Positions 7,915 through 16,229 of a DNA stretch of 19,836 nt are shown here, piece by piece. The translations under genes were made by a program, and so were the position numbers. Position 1 is the first letter of the stretch. Each line of letters starts with the position of its first letter. Source of the stretch: an uncultured Bacilli bacterium (lineage in GTDB: Bacteria; Bacillota_I; Bacilli_A; RF39; UBA660); the NCBI GenBank assembly GCA_947630585.1, contig CANRIE010000085.1, forward strand, positions 1 to 19,836, read 5' to 3'. Under the pieces are notes generated by a model. It was not told the DNA's origin and searched no databases. It was given only the letters and a program-made list of their open reading frames with translations.

Positions 7915-8104
7915 GTACTTTACAATTCTCTATTATTTTTTGATATTCTTCTAATTCTTCTAATTTTTTCTTGTTATTTAAAGCTAAAGCCAAAAGATTA
8001 TTTTTAACTTTAAAATCGCCTATGTTATCCCAATTATCAGGTAAATCATAAACTCTTTTATATTTTTCTTCTAAAATAACATAAATATTAATATCTAAAT
8101 TCAT
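7883..8104 (-). CDS. Small cassette partner protein, copy 3, with altered C-terminus
   Basis: This is a 73-aa homologue of the two 66-aa small proteins. It is nearly identical over the first 60 or so residues (changes such as ALAL for ASSL), after which the frame runs into the remnant of the deleted large gene and gives a new tail ending LKLFRKIL. I start it at 8104 because the protein then begins MNLDINIY like the other copies and an AAAGGAA ribosome binding site precedes it; an ATG at 8128 is in frame but lacks support. It lies 27 nt behind polC. As an orphan partner without its own metallopeptidase it may be a decaying gene, or may still act with the two remaining large proteins. Confidence 0.75.
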   Translation of the reverse strand: MNLDINIYVILEEKYKRVYDLPDNWDNIGDFKVKNNLLALALNNKKKLEELEEYQKIIENCKVHELKLFRKIL

Positions 8105-8118
8105 ATTTTCATTCCTTT
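7922..8118 (-). repeat. Direct repeat, copy 3, diverged end
   Basis: This third copy is close to the other two over most of the small gene and its ribosome binding site, but diverges around 7915-7935 where the following large gene has been deleted. Confidence 0.7.
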
Positions 8119-8131
8119 CTATAGTCATAAT

Positions 8132-11100
8132 TTAAAACAAAGATAATTGATTAGAATCTGGTAAGTTTTTTAAAATCTTCATCATTTTCATTTTCTCAAT
8201 TAATGTTCCTGATACCTTAGCTCGTTTTTGCAAGTCTTCAATACTTAAGAAATCTTTAGTACTTCTTTCTTGAACAATTGATTTTCCAACCGTGTCACCT
8301 AAGCCATCAATAGCTCTAAAAGGTGGAATTAAAGTATTTTCTTCGGTATCTGAAATAACAAACTTTGTTGCATCAGATTTATCTAAATTGATGTTTGCAA
8401 ATTTAATTCCCCTTGCGGTTGCTTCAAGAGCAATTCTTAAACTTTCTAAGATCGCTTCTTCTTTATTAGTTGCTTCAAAGCCTTTGTTTTCTAAGTCTTC
8501 AATTCGAAGCCTGATTGCATCATATCCTTTAATCATAGTTTCAATATCAAAGTCAGTTGCTCTTATCGAAAAGAAAGTTGCATAGTAGTTAATTGGTTGG
8601 TAAACCTTGAACCAAGCAATTCGCATAGCACTCATAACGTAGGCACAAGCATGGGCTTTTGGGAACATATACTGAATTTTATGGCAAGATTCAATATACC
8701 AATCAGGAATATTATTATCTTCCATAACTTTTTTCCATTCAAGCCATTTCTCTGGTTCCTTTTTAGCTTTTCCTTTTCTTACAAATTCCATGATTTTAAA
8801 AGCATCTTTAGGTTTTAAACCATGATTTTTTAGATAAACCATAATGTCATCACGGCACCCTATTACTTCTTTAAATTCACAGACATGGTTATCGATTAAA
8901 TCTTCAGCATTTCCGTTCCAAACATCAGTTCCATGAGATAGTCCTGATACTTTTACAAGTTCACCGAAAGTTTTGGGTTTTGCTTTTACAAGCATGTTAA
9001 TAACAAAGTTTGTACCCATTTCGGGAAGTCCAAGGGTTCCGGTTTCACATTTTATTTGCTCAGTTGTAACCCCAAGAGCTTCAGGACTTGTTAATAAACT
9101 AAGGATTTTAGGATCACTCATTGGAAGTGTCGTTACATCTATTCCTGATAAATCTTGAAGCATTCTTAAAATGGTCGGATCATCGTGACCTAGTATATCA
9201 AGTTTTAAAACATCTTGATCGATTGCATGATAATCAAAGTGAGTGGTTCGCCAAACAGAATTCACGTCTTCTGCAGGATACTGGAATGGAGTGAAGTCAA
9301 ACACGTCCATGTAAGATGGGATAACAACAATTCCACCTGGGTGTTGACCGGTTGTTCTTTTAACTCCCGTGCAGCCAATGGCTAGTCTTTCAATTTCTGC
9401 TGTATGAACATCCATGATTCCCCTATCTTCAAAATAACCTCTTACAAATCCATAAGCTGTTTTATCAGCAACGGTACCAATCGTTCCAGCTCGATAAACA
9501 TTATCTTCTCCAAATATTACTTTGGTGTAGGCGTGAGCACTGGCTTGATTGTCACCTGAGAAATTTAAATCAATATCTGGAACTTTATCAGCATTAAAAC
9601 CTAGGAAAGTTGCAAATGGCATATCTTGCCCTTCTTTTGACATCGGAATATGGCAATTAGGACAATCTTTATCTGGTAAATCATAACCACTTGCTGAATA
9701 ATTAATTGATAAAGGGTTACCATCGTCATCATTAAATAAACTTAAATGACATTTTTTACATAAGTAATGGGCAGGAAGGGGATTAACTTCAGTTATTCCC
9801 ATCATCGTTGCAACAAATGATGAACCAACAGAGCCCCGAGATCCTACTAGATATCCTTCATCATTAGAGTGTTTAACAAGTTTTTGAGCAATTAAGTAAA
9901 TTACGTCAAACCCTCCACCTATAATTCCTCCAAGTTGTTTTTTAGTTTCATGGTCTAAGTAATCATTATCGGTTATTTTTTCAGGTTCACTTTCTTTTAA
10001 ACTTTCAATAAGTTCATTTTTAGTTAATTCAAATACTTTATCGTATCCATCTTTAACAACACTTGACAATTCACTTTGAAATACCTTATCAATTTCTTCA
10101 TCATTAAAGTTCGGGTTTTCTTTTTTTATTTTATTTTTAACTAAACTTAAGATTCTATCACCATATAACTCTTGGGCAATCCTCTCTTCAATATTTCTTG
10201 GAAGAGGGTCACCATACATACTATGGGCTTTCGTATAAACCATGCTGTACACATCTTCCCTCGAATTTGGAATTCTTGGTGAAAATGGAATTCCTCCAGT
10301 ATCAATGATAACTTCAACTTCTTCTATTAAATCAGCAATCTTATTAGTATTATCAATAACAATTTCTTCTCTTAAATCTTTATCTAAAAAATTAAAATCA
10401 TTAAGCATCTCAGTAGTTGTTCTAAAATGTTGACTGGGAATTTCTTTGATATCTCGTTTTGCAAGAGGATGTAATCCTCCTCCTGGTAATTTTTGATTGA
10501 TAATAATCTCACGATAAATTTTATCTTCTCGTCTTAAATGGTGAACATCACCTGTTGCAACAATATATTTTCCAGCTTCTTTAGTTAAACGAATAATTTT
10601 TTTAATATTATCAATTAATTCATCCTCATCTTTAAAGTCACCAGTTTGAATTAAATGATTATAACATTCTGGTGGTTGCACTTCAACATAATCATAAAAA
10701 CCAATTATATCTCGAAGTTCTTCATCTGTTTTACTTCTAGCTTCTGTAAACACTTCAGACTCATAGCAACCACTTCCAACTAAGATACCTTCTCTTAATT
10801 CTTCAACTTCACTTCTTAAAATTCGAGCGGTTTTATAGAAATGTTTTGTGTTGGCAATTGAAATAATTTTAAATAAGTTCTTTAAACCTTTTTTATTTTG
10901 AACGAGCATATTAACGTGATATGACCGACCAAATTTATGAATTTCATTTTTATCAATTAATTTATCTAAATCGGAAATCTTTAAAATATTAATTCGTTCA
11001 AGTTTTTTCATCATTTTGTCAAATACTAACCCGGTTGCTAAAGCATCATAATCGCCTCGATGATGTGACTCTTCATCAAATTCAACATTGTAACGTTTAG

Positions 11101-12760
11101 TAATTGCTGATAAGCCGTGTCTCGTTTGGTCTTGATCTAACACTCGTGATAAAGCTAAAGTATCAATAACCGGATTTTTATATTCTCCTAAATTATATTT
11201 TTGATAACACATTTCAATAAATGAAGTATCAAACTTAGCATTGTGAGCAACCATGACTAAATCACCAGTCCACTCTAAGAATTCTCGAACTGCTACTTCT
11301 TCATTTGGACAATCTTCAACCATTTCATTCGTGATGCTAGTAACATTGGTAATCCTTTCAGGAATTGGTTTTGGTGGTTTAATTAATCTATCAAATTTAT
11401 CGATTATCTCACCATTTTTTAGTTTAACAGCACCAATTTCAATAATAGAGTCGCCTCCGGCCGCATTAAATCCGGTTGTTTCAAGGTCAAATACAACATA
11501 TTCATTTTCAAGTAAAATGGTATCATTACTTCTTCTTACAATTTCAACATTATCATCAACGATTGTAAGTTCCGTGCCATAGATAACTTTAAAATGGTCT
11601 TCTTTAGGTTTACCTTTGTTGTACTCCACTATCATATTATAAGCATTAGGGAAGGCTTGGCATCCAGAGTGATCCGTGATAGCAATTGCTTTATGACCCC
11701 ATTTAATTGCTTGAGCGATTGAATCAACTCCGTGCTTTGAAACTCCAACTACCCCGTCCATCGCACTCATCATGGTATGTGAATGAAGTTCAACCCGTTT
11801 TCGTTCCGCATCATCAATAACCTCTTCTTTTTTATGCTCTGATTTATTAATAGCTCGAACATTAAAAACTATTTCATTGTTTGCATATTGATCTCTTTTA
11901 GTATACCCCTTAAATTTAAACCAAGTTCCATTTTTTAAGATTTTAACTAATCGTTCTAACTCTTCACTTTCTGTTAAAAAGATTTTAGCATACATAGAAT
12001 CAGTATAATCAGTTATCTTTAAAGTAATAATTTTAAAATTACTTTTACTTGATTCAAAGACACTACTTCCAAATACTTCACATTCAACTATTAAATCATT
12101 GTCTTCTGAAACAATATTCTTTAAGTTTACACTTTCTCCTTCAATAATATCTCCATAATAAACATTTGGATCGTCTACTGTCACAACCTTCTTTTGTCTT
12201 GGTGTAAATTTCTTAACCTCCCCTTCTTCATGATAACTTGTTTTAGGAGTTAATTTAATCTTATCAATATCTTTAATACTTTCATTAATTAAACTTTGAA
12301 CACCAATCCTTTCATATTCATCTTGAAATATATATAAAGGAGCATAACTTAAACTCTCTAAATTAGTATTTATTTCTTTTAAATACTCATTTAATTGTAC
12401 CTCTTCTCCATGATTATAAACAACAATATAATTGTTGTTTTCCCCGTTTACCTTTAATCTATCATTAAAATAAGAGATATATTTTGGTAAAAAATATTTA
12501 AAATAATCTTCTAAATATAAAGATTTATCTCCTAAATTTTTGATATTAATAAAAACATTAGAATTAAAATATTCCTTTGTTTTTTCTAATAATCCTTTAA
12601 AACTTTCTAAATCAAGCATCGTACTTGCTTCTAAAAATAAATTAATTAAATTCTTTTTACTATTAATTTTAACTTTAATAAGTTTCAAATCTTGATAATT
12701 TGTATATTTATCTTGATTCATATGAATCATATCTAAAAATTTTTCAAATGTAGTTTCCAT
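8132..12760 (-). CDS. polC: DNA polymerase III subunit alpha, PolC type
   Basis: This is the main replicative polymerase of Gram-positive bacteria, with proofreading in the same chain; at 1542 aa it is somewhat longer than usual. Domains in order: a poorly conserved N-terminal region (1-190), an OB fold (about 200-303), and a PHP domain starting at RVELHSHTMMS (about 323) that is split by a DEDDh exonuclease. The exonuclease shows FDLETTG with Asp425 and Glu427, AHNAKFD with Asp511, and HHRGDYDA near 566-573. The polymerase core contains GSRGSVGSS (about 973), a four-cysteine zinc site (Cys1001, 1004, 1033, 1036), and PDIDLNFSGD (1061-1070) with catalytic aspartates. The exonuclease inserted in the PHP domain and the zinc site define PolC rather than DnaE. 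The ATG at 12760 follows a GAGGT site formed by the stop region of the upstream gene, so the two are coupled. No terminator separates it from the small genes behind it. Confidence 0.98.
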   Translation of the reverse strand: METTFEKFLDMIHMNQDKYTNYQDLKLIKVKINSKKNLINLFLEASTMLDLESFKGLLEKTKEYFNSNVFINIKNLGDKSLYLEDYFKYFLPKYISYFNDRLKVNGENNNYIVVYNHGEEVQLNEYLKEINTNLESLSYAPLYIFQDEYERIGVQSLINESIKDIDKIKLTPKTSYHEEGEVKKFTPRQKKVVTVDDPNVYYGDIIEGESVNLKNIVSEDNDLIVECEVFGSSVFESSKSNFKIITLKITDYTDSMYAKIFLTESEELERLVKILKNGTWFKFKGYTKRDQYANNEIVFNVRAINKSEHKKEEVIDDAERKRVELHSHTMMSAMDGVVGVSKHGVDSIAQAIKWGHKAIAITDHSGCQAFPNAYNMIVEYNKGKPKEDHFKVIYGTELTIVDDNVEIVRRSNDTILLENEYVVFDLETTGFNAAGGDSIIEIGAVKLKNGEIIDKFDRLIKPPKPIPERITNVTSITNEMVEDCPNEEVAVREFLEWTGDLVMVAHNAKFDTSFIEMCYQKYNLGEYKNPVIDTLALSRVLDQDQTRHGLSAITKRYNVEFDEESHHRGDYDALATGLVFDKMMKKLERINILKISDLDKLIDKNEIHKFGRSYHVNMLVQNKKGLKNLFKIISIANTKHFYKTARILRSEVEELREGILVGSGCYESEVFTEARSKTDEELRDIIGFYDYVEVQPPECYNHLIQTGDFKDEDELIDNIKKIIRLTKEAGKYIVATGDVHHLRREDKIYREIIINQKLPGGGLHPLAKRDIKEIPSQHFRTTTEMLNDFNFLDKDLREEIVIDNTNKIADLIEEVEVIIDTGGIPFSPRIPNSREDVYSMVYTKAHSMYGDPLPRNIEERIAQELYGDRILSLVKNKIKKENPNFNDEEIDKVFQSELSSVVKDGYDKVFELTKNELIESLKESEPEKITDNDYLDHETKKQLGGIIGGGFDVIYLIAQKLVKHSNDEGYLVGSRGSVGSSFVATMMGITEVNPLPAHYLCKKCHLSLFNDDDGNPLSINYSASGYDLPDKDCPNCHIPMSKEGQDMPFATFLGFNADKVPDIDLNFSGDNQASAHAYTKVIFGEDNVYRAGTIGTVADKTAYGFVRGYFEDRGIMDVHTAEIERLAIGCTGVKRTTGQHPGGIVVIPSYMDVFDFTPFQYPAEDVNSVWRTTHFDYHAIDQDVLKLDILGHDDPTILRMLQDLSGIDVTTLPMSDPKILSLLTSPEALGVTTEQIKCETGTLGLPEMGTNFVINMLVKAKPKTFGELVKVSGLSHGTDVWNGNAEDLIDNHVCEFKEVIGCRDDIMVYLKNHGLKPKDAFKIMEFVRKGKAKKEPEKWLEWKKVMEDNNIPDWYIESCHKIQYMFPKAHACAYVMSAMRIAWFKVYQPINYYATFFSIRATDFDIETMIKGYDAIRLRIEDLENKGFEATNKEEAILESLRIALEATARGIKFANINLDKSDATKFVISDTEENTLIPPFRAIDGLGDTVGKSIVQERSTKDFLSIEDLQKRAKVSGTLIEKMKMMKILKNLPDSNQLSLF

Positions 12761-12767
12761 AAATACC

Positions 12768-13619
12768 TCATATTACTTCTATTTCTTCTTCTTGTTCAAT
12801 TTTTAAAACATTACCAAGTTTTAAAATATGTTTATTATTTTTAATACAAAAATCAATAAATTTAGTTAAATTCATTTTTTTCATATTTTTATCAATTGGG
12901 TAATAGTCAATATCAAAAGCAATTTTATCTTCAATCATTCTATTTAACATATCTTCTTTATTATCATTTCCTAAATACATTAACCAAAATGGATAAATTT
13001 GTCTTTTAATAATTTTTAGAGTTGGATTTCCTATATCATATGTTATAGTATTTGTTAATTGTTTACTTATTTCATTTATAACGGCAAGTTCGATAATAGA
13101 ATCAATTATTTCTTTGTAGTCATTGTTATAGCCTTCATATAACCCTTTTACAATAGTTAGAATTAAAACTGTTATAGCATCATATTTATCTTTATCACTG
13201 CCCCAGATTAAACTTCCGGTTGCTTTATTGTATTCGATACATTCCATCCTTGGATGAATCACATAAACAGGGTAAGTTTCTTTTAAATCTAATTTTAATA
13301 CTTCCATACAACATTTTTTAAGTACTTTGCTATTATTATCAAATAGTTTTATAAGATGCATTTTATGTTTATTACTTTCTTTTTTTAAAGATTTAAAAAC
13401 ATCACTTTCAAAGACTTCATTATAAATAGTATCATTATCAGGAATAAAGTCTTTTCCATATTTAATTATTTCTTGTTTATCTTTATAACAAAAATTATAT
13501 TCTTTTTTATACTTACTCCACAAACTTTTCCGTAATTTATCTATTTCTTTAGATAAACTAGCACTATATAATAAATACCATGCAAGTAAATAATCATTAA
13601 CATAAAATTCTAAATTCAT
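12768..13619 (-). CDS. Hypothetical protein upstream of polC, 283 aa
   Basis: I do not recognise the family. The protein is soluble, lysine- and isoleucine-rich, with no signal peptide and no clear membrane segment. It seems mostly helical, and the C-terminus ends in a run of glutamates (EQEEEIEVI). No catalytic motif stands out. Start at 13619 with an AGAAGG site about ten bases upstream. Its TGA stop lies 7 nt before the polC ATG and overlaps the polC ribosome binding site, so the two are very likely co-transcribed and translationally coupled. That makes a replication-linked role possible but unproven. The 86-bp gap upstream may hold its promoter. Confidence 0.8.
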   Translation of the reverse strand: MNLEFYVNDYLLAWYLLYSASLSKEIDKLRKSLWSKYKKEYNFCYKDKQEIIKYGKDFIPDNDTIYNEVFESDVFKSLKKESNKHKMHLIKLFDNNSKVLKKCCMEVLKLDLKETYPVYVIHPRMECIEYNKATGSLIWGSDKDKYDAITVLILTIVKGLYEGYNNDYKEIIDSIIELAVINEISKQLTNTITYDIGNPTLKIIKRQIYPFWLMYLGNDNKEDMLNRMIEDKIAFDIDYYPIDKNMKKMNLTKFIDFCIKNNKHILKLGNVLKIEQEEEIEVI

Positions 13620-13647
13620 ATTATCAACTACCTTCTTTTATATAACC

Positions 13648-13676
13648 ATAATAACATAAATTAAATTTAAAATAAA
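13648..13676 (-). promoter_or_regulatory. Possible promoter of the 283-aa gene and polC
   Basis: On the minus strand TTTATT (13671-13676) and TATTAT (13648-13653) are 17 nt apart, upstream of the ATG at 13619. The -35 match is poor in a very AT-rich stretch, so this is a tentative call. No hairpin terminator is visible after ybeY, so read-through from that operon is an alternative. Confidence 0.3.
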
Positions 13677-13705
13677 GGTTTGTTGACATATTTTTATATT
13701 TTTTT

Positions 13706-14149
13706 CTATCTTGTAATACCTGATGCCTCTAATATTTTATCTTGCAAGCTAAACATGATTTTCTCATCATCCTCCCTCGTATGATCATACCCAAGTAAAT
13801 GGAGCATTCCATGAACTGCTAAAAAGCAAAGTTCGCGAATTTCACTATGACCATATTCTTTGGCTTGACTATGAATTCTATCAGCTGAAATATAAATATC
13901 TCCTAAAACTCGGGTCTTAGGATTAAAAGTTTTATCATCTTCTAAAGCAAAACTAATAACATCAGTTTCCATATCTTTATCCCGATAAGTTTTATTAAGT
14001 TCATGAATATAATCTTTTGAAACAATAATAACATTAAATTCTACTTTATTTATATTTAATATTTTTAAAATATTTTTTAAAACTTTTAAAACTATTTTAA
14101 ACTCCTCATCAAAATTTTCTTCTGTTTCATTAAATAAACCTATTTTCAT
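13706..14149 (-). CDS. ybeY: Endoribonuclease YbeY, rRNA maturation factor
   Basis: YbeY is a small zinc endoribonuclease needed for 16S rRNA 3'-end maturation and ribosome quality control. The 147-aa length fits. The signature H-x3-H-x5-H is visible as [13 protein letters not shown] (His113, His117, His123), preceded by the conserved DVISFAL (63-69) and LGDIYIS (82-88). Start at 14149, with a GAGGT site formed by the stop region of the upstream VanZ-like gene, 7 nt away. In Bacillus and relatives ybeY follows yqfC-yqfD-phoH; here it follows yqfC-yqfD and a VanZ-like gene instead. No clear terminator follows it. Confidence 0.96.
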   Translation of the reverse strand: MKIGLFNETEENFDEEFKIVLKVLKNILKILNINKVEFNVIIVSKDYIHELNKTYRDKDMETDVISFALEDDKTFNPKTRVLGDIYISADRIHSQAKEYGHSEIRELCFLAVHGMLHLLGYDHTREDDEKIMFSLQDKILEASGITR

Positions 14150-14156
14150 AACTACC

Positions 14157-14750
14157 TCACATTACTATATATAAAATTGCAATTATCCCAATTATAATTG
14201 CTGCTATTAATAAAGTCCCCATTGTCCTTTTAGACATATTCTCTGTTATTTTATCAAGTATTTTGTATATAAAATAACCAAGCATACCACCTATTAAATT
14301 GAGTAAGATATCATCAACATCAAAACATCTTCCAATTAATAATTGCACAGTCTCAATTGAAATTGAAACAATTAAAATAAGCAGAGCTGCTAGTCTTTTT
14401 TTATCTAATTTTAAATAATAAGATACAAAGAAACCATAAGGCATGAATAATAAAATATTACCAATAATATTTTTATAAAATAATCTTGAACCAAAGGAAT
14501 ATCTTGTTAATTCTTTAAATGGAATAAAATTGTTTCCATAAGAAATAACATCCTGATAGGTTACAACTTGGAAAAACATTAAGATATAAATTACAAAGAT
14601 TAAAGTTAATATTTCTTCATATAATACAAACTTAGGTTTATACTTAATTAAATAAGTAATTCGAAGCGATATAATTGCAATAACTGAAACTGTAACTATG
14701 GGCCAAGTTAAATGCATAACTTCTAATAAATTATTTGCTAAATTTACCAT
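14157..14750 (-). CDS. VanZ-like family membrane protein
   Basis: This 197-aa protein has about six predicted membrane segments (roughly 12-34, 45-64, 92-112, 118-138, 145-163, 175-196). The VanZ-like signature is present: [11 protein letters not shown] at 98-108, a helix with Glu133 and Gln136, and [15 protein letters not shown] at 141-155. VanZ itself gives low-level teicoplanin resistance, but most family members have no known role, so resistance should not be assumed. Start at 14750 follows a GGAGAA site inside the yqfD stop region. Its stop TGA overlaps the ybeY ribosome binding site. It occupies the place where phoH is usually found between yqfD and ybeY. Confidence 0.9.
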   Translation of the reverse strand: MVNLANNLLEVMHLTWPIVTVSVIAIISLRITYLIKYKPKFVLYEEILTLIFVIYILMFFQVVTYQDVISYGNNFIPFKELTRYSFGSRLFYKNIIGNILLFMPYGFFVSYYLKLDKKRLAALLILIVSISIETVQLLIGRCFDVDDILLNLIGGMLGYFIYKILDKITENMSKRTMGTLLIAAIIIGIIAILYIVM

Positions 14751-14751
14751 T

Positions 14752-15909
14752 TTATTCTCCTTCTTTAGTTATATCATCTAGTTTTTTATTAATTTCTATA
14801 GTATCCGTAATGTTTTCATAGACTTTGAAGAAAACATCTACATCTATTGTACTATTATTTACGATAATTTTCAATTTTTTTTGTGATAAAATCTTCGAAT
14901 CTTTTGGTAATTTAGCAAGTATCTTACTTCTTGCAAGTTTAACTGCTTCTTCGCACGCTTCATCAACTGTATAAATATTATCTTCATCAATTACTTCAAA
15001 GACTTTTTCAAAACTTAATTTAAGAGGTAAAAATTGATGTTTAAAGATATTAGTTTCTTTTATTTCTTCATTTTTATAAGGAGTTTTATCAAATAAATTA
15101 TATTTTTTAGTAAATAAGGTTAATCCAAATCTTGTTTTAGTCTTCCCTGTATATTTCTTTTCTTGATAAGCAATTGGGTAGGAAACATGAACATTATACC
15201 AAGTTTCACCATAAATAACTGCATCGGCTCTAACTAAATCGACAACTTCATCTTTATGAGTAATCTCACCACTTACTATAACATCTCCTTTTTTTACATA
15301 ATCATTTAATTTTTTTACAATACTTCCATTCCTTGCTTCAATTGATAAAATAATTGCATTTTTTAAAGCGACAATATTTCTAGGCTTAGTATCTGTATCT
15401 TCTTTATTTATAATTCTTTTTTCAACTTCAACTATATATTTACTCCCTACTCTTGTTATTTCTAACCATTCTAATTTATCTTTATTATTATTTAAAATAT
15501 CTTTTTTAATACTTTCTTTATCTTCATAACTTTTAACAAACTTATATAAACTAATTCCTCTACTATTTAATTCTTCTTTTAATAACTCTCTAATCTCTTT
15601 ATCTTCTGTTTTAATATCAATTTGAAAAATAATATTAGATAAAAATATAATTAAACTAATTCCTAAGATCACCATAATAAAAAAAGGATAATGTTTTTTT
15701 AATATATATTTATATTTAATTAATCCTTTATATCCAACAAACTCTATATTATATATCTTCTTTAATTTATTTAACTTTTGATAATTATCAGAATCTAAAT
15801 AAAGTAAATAATAATTGTTTTCTTTTTTTATTTTATTTATATAAATGTGATAACTAAGTAATCTTTTAAAATATTTTTCTTCTATTTTAATTATATAAGT
15901 ATTTTTCAT
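14752..15909 (-). CDS. yqfD: Sporulation protein YqfD
   Basis: YqfD is a membrane-anchored protein of the mother cell in endospore formers, made under sigma-E control in Bacillus; its exact role is not well defined. At 385 aa the length fits. The N-terminal 70 residues form a small domain, followed by one membrane segment at about 75-95 and a long extracytoplasmic-type domain with family-like features: ARNGSIVKKLNDYVKKGDVIVSGEI (about 192-217, a biotinyl-like turn), then DLVRADAVIYGETWY. It follows yqfC after 7 nt, with an AGGTGA site overlapping the yqfC stop, and the VanZ-like gene begins one base after its stop. Assignment rests on these motifs plus the yqfC neighbour. Confidence 0.88.
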   Translation of the reverse strand: MKNTYIIKIEEKYFKRLLSYHIYINKIKKENNYYLLYLDSDNYQKLNKLKKIYNIEFVGYKGLIKYKYILKKHYPFFIMVILGISLIIFLSNIIFQIDIKTEDKEIRELLKEELNSRGISLYKFVKSYEDKESIKKDILNNNKDKLEWLEITRVGSKYIVEVEKRIINKEDTDTKPRNIVALKNAIILSIEARNGSIVKKLNDYVKKGDVIVSGEITHKDEVVDLVRADAVIYGETWYNVHVSYPIAYQEKKYTGKTKTRFGLTLFTKKYNLFDKTPYKNEEIKETNIFKHQFLPLKLSFEKVFEVIDEDNIYTVDEACEEAVKLARSKILAKLPKDSKILSQKKLKIIVNNSTIDVDVFFKVYENITDTIEINKKLDDITKEGE

Positions 15910-15916
15910 TATTCAC

Positions 15917-16144
15917 CTACAATTCAATTGTTTTAATTTCTCCCTTAATTAGAACTTCCGAATCAAGTAATTTAAGAAGTGTTAATTCGCATCCTTTAAT
16001 AACTATTTGTTTGTTATCCTTAGAAAGAATTATCTCATCATCAGTTAAAAGAATTATTTCATCATATAAAGTAACATCTAACATATCATTTTTATAATGA
16101 AGTTCTAAACCACTTGGATTTAAATATTCTCTTATTTTTTTCAT
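15917..16144 (-). CDS. yqfC: YabP/YqfC family sporulation protein
   Basis: This is a 75-aa protein of short repeating beta strands: LYDEIILLTDDEIIL, then KQIVIKGCELTLLKLL, then EVLIKGEIKTIEL at the C-terminus. That matches the YabP/YqfC family, which is found in endospore formers. It directly precedes yqfD, the usual order. The ATG at 16144 gives the family's usual N-terminus, but I see no Shine-Dalgarno sequence before it, unlike almost every other gene here. The message may be leaderless or poorly translated. No convincing sigma-E promoter is visible in the 85 bp upstream, where the divergent nucleotidase gene also starts. Confidence 0.85.
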   Translation of the reverse strand: MKKIREYLNPSGLELHYKNDMLDVTLYDEIILLTDDEIILSKDNKQIVIKGCELTLLKLLDSEVLIKGEIKTIEL

Positions 16145-16199
16145 ATCTAATATATTTTATTAAAATTAGCAAGTTTTTAGAACATTTGAAGTAATTTTA

Positions 16200-16208
16200 T
16201 GTTATACT
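16200..16208 (+). promoter_or_regulatory. Extended -10 promoter of the HAD nucleotidase gene
   Basis: TG at 16200-16201 followed after one base by TATACT (16203-16208) forms an extended -10 box. No good -35 lies 17 nt upstream, which is common for extended -10 promoters. A strong AAAGGAGG ribosome binding site follows at 16217-16224. Confidence 0.6.
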
Positions 16209-16229
16209 ATTAACTCAAAGGAGGAATTT

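Noticed and set aside
8105..8128. An in-frame ATG at 8128 that would extend the third small protein by eight residues.
   Set aside because: The other two copies start at the equivalent of 8104, and the AAAGGAA ribosome binding site lies between the two ATGs, so only 8104 is supported.
2807..8128. The repeated array as an insertion sequence or integrated mobile element.
   Set aside because: No transposase, integrase, terminal inverted repeats or target-site duplications are visible; the repeats are direct copies of genes.
8292..11582. Open frames on the plus strand across polC (for example 8292-8585, 8597-8818, 8973-9158, 10242-10433, 11253-11582).
   Set aside because: They lie opposite conserved PolC coding sequence, have no ribosome binding sites and no recognisable protein features.
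13683..13712. A consensus TTGACA on the plus strand at 13683-13688 between the 283-aa gene and ybeY.
   Set aside because: No acceptable -10 box lies 16-18 nt downstream, and it would only give an antisense transcript into ybeY.
16186..16208. TTGAAG at 16186 as a -35 for the nucleotidase gene promoter.
   Set aside because: Only 11 nt separate it from the TATACT box, too short; the extended -10 explains the promoter better.
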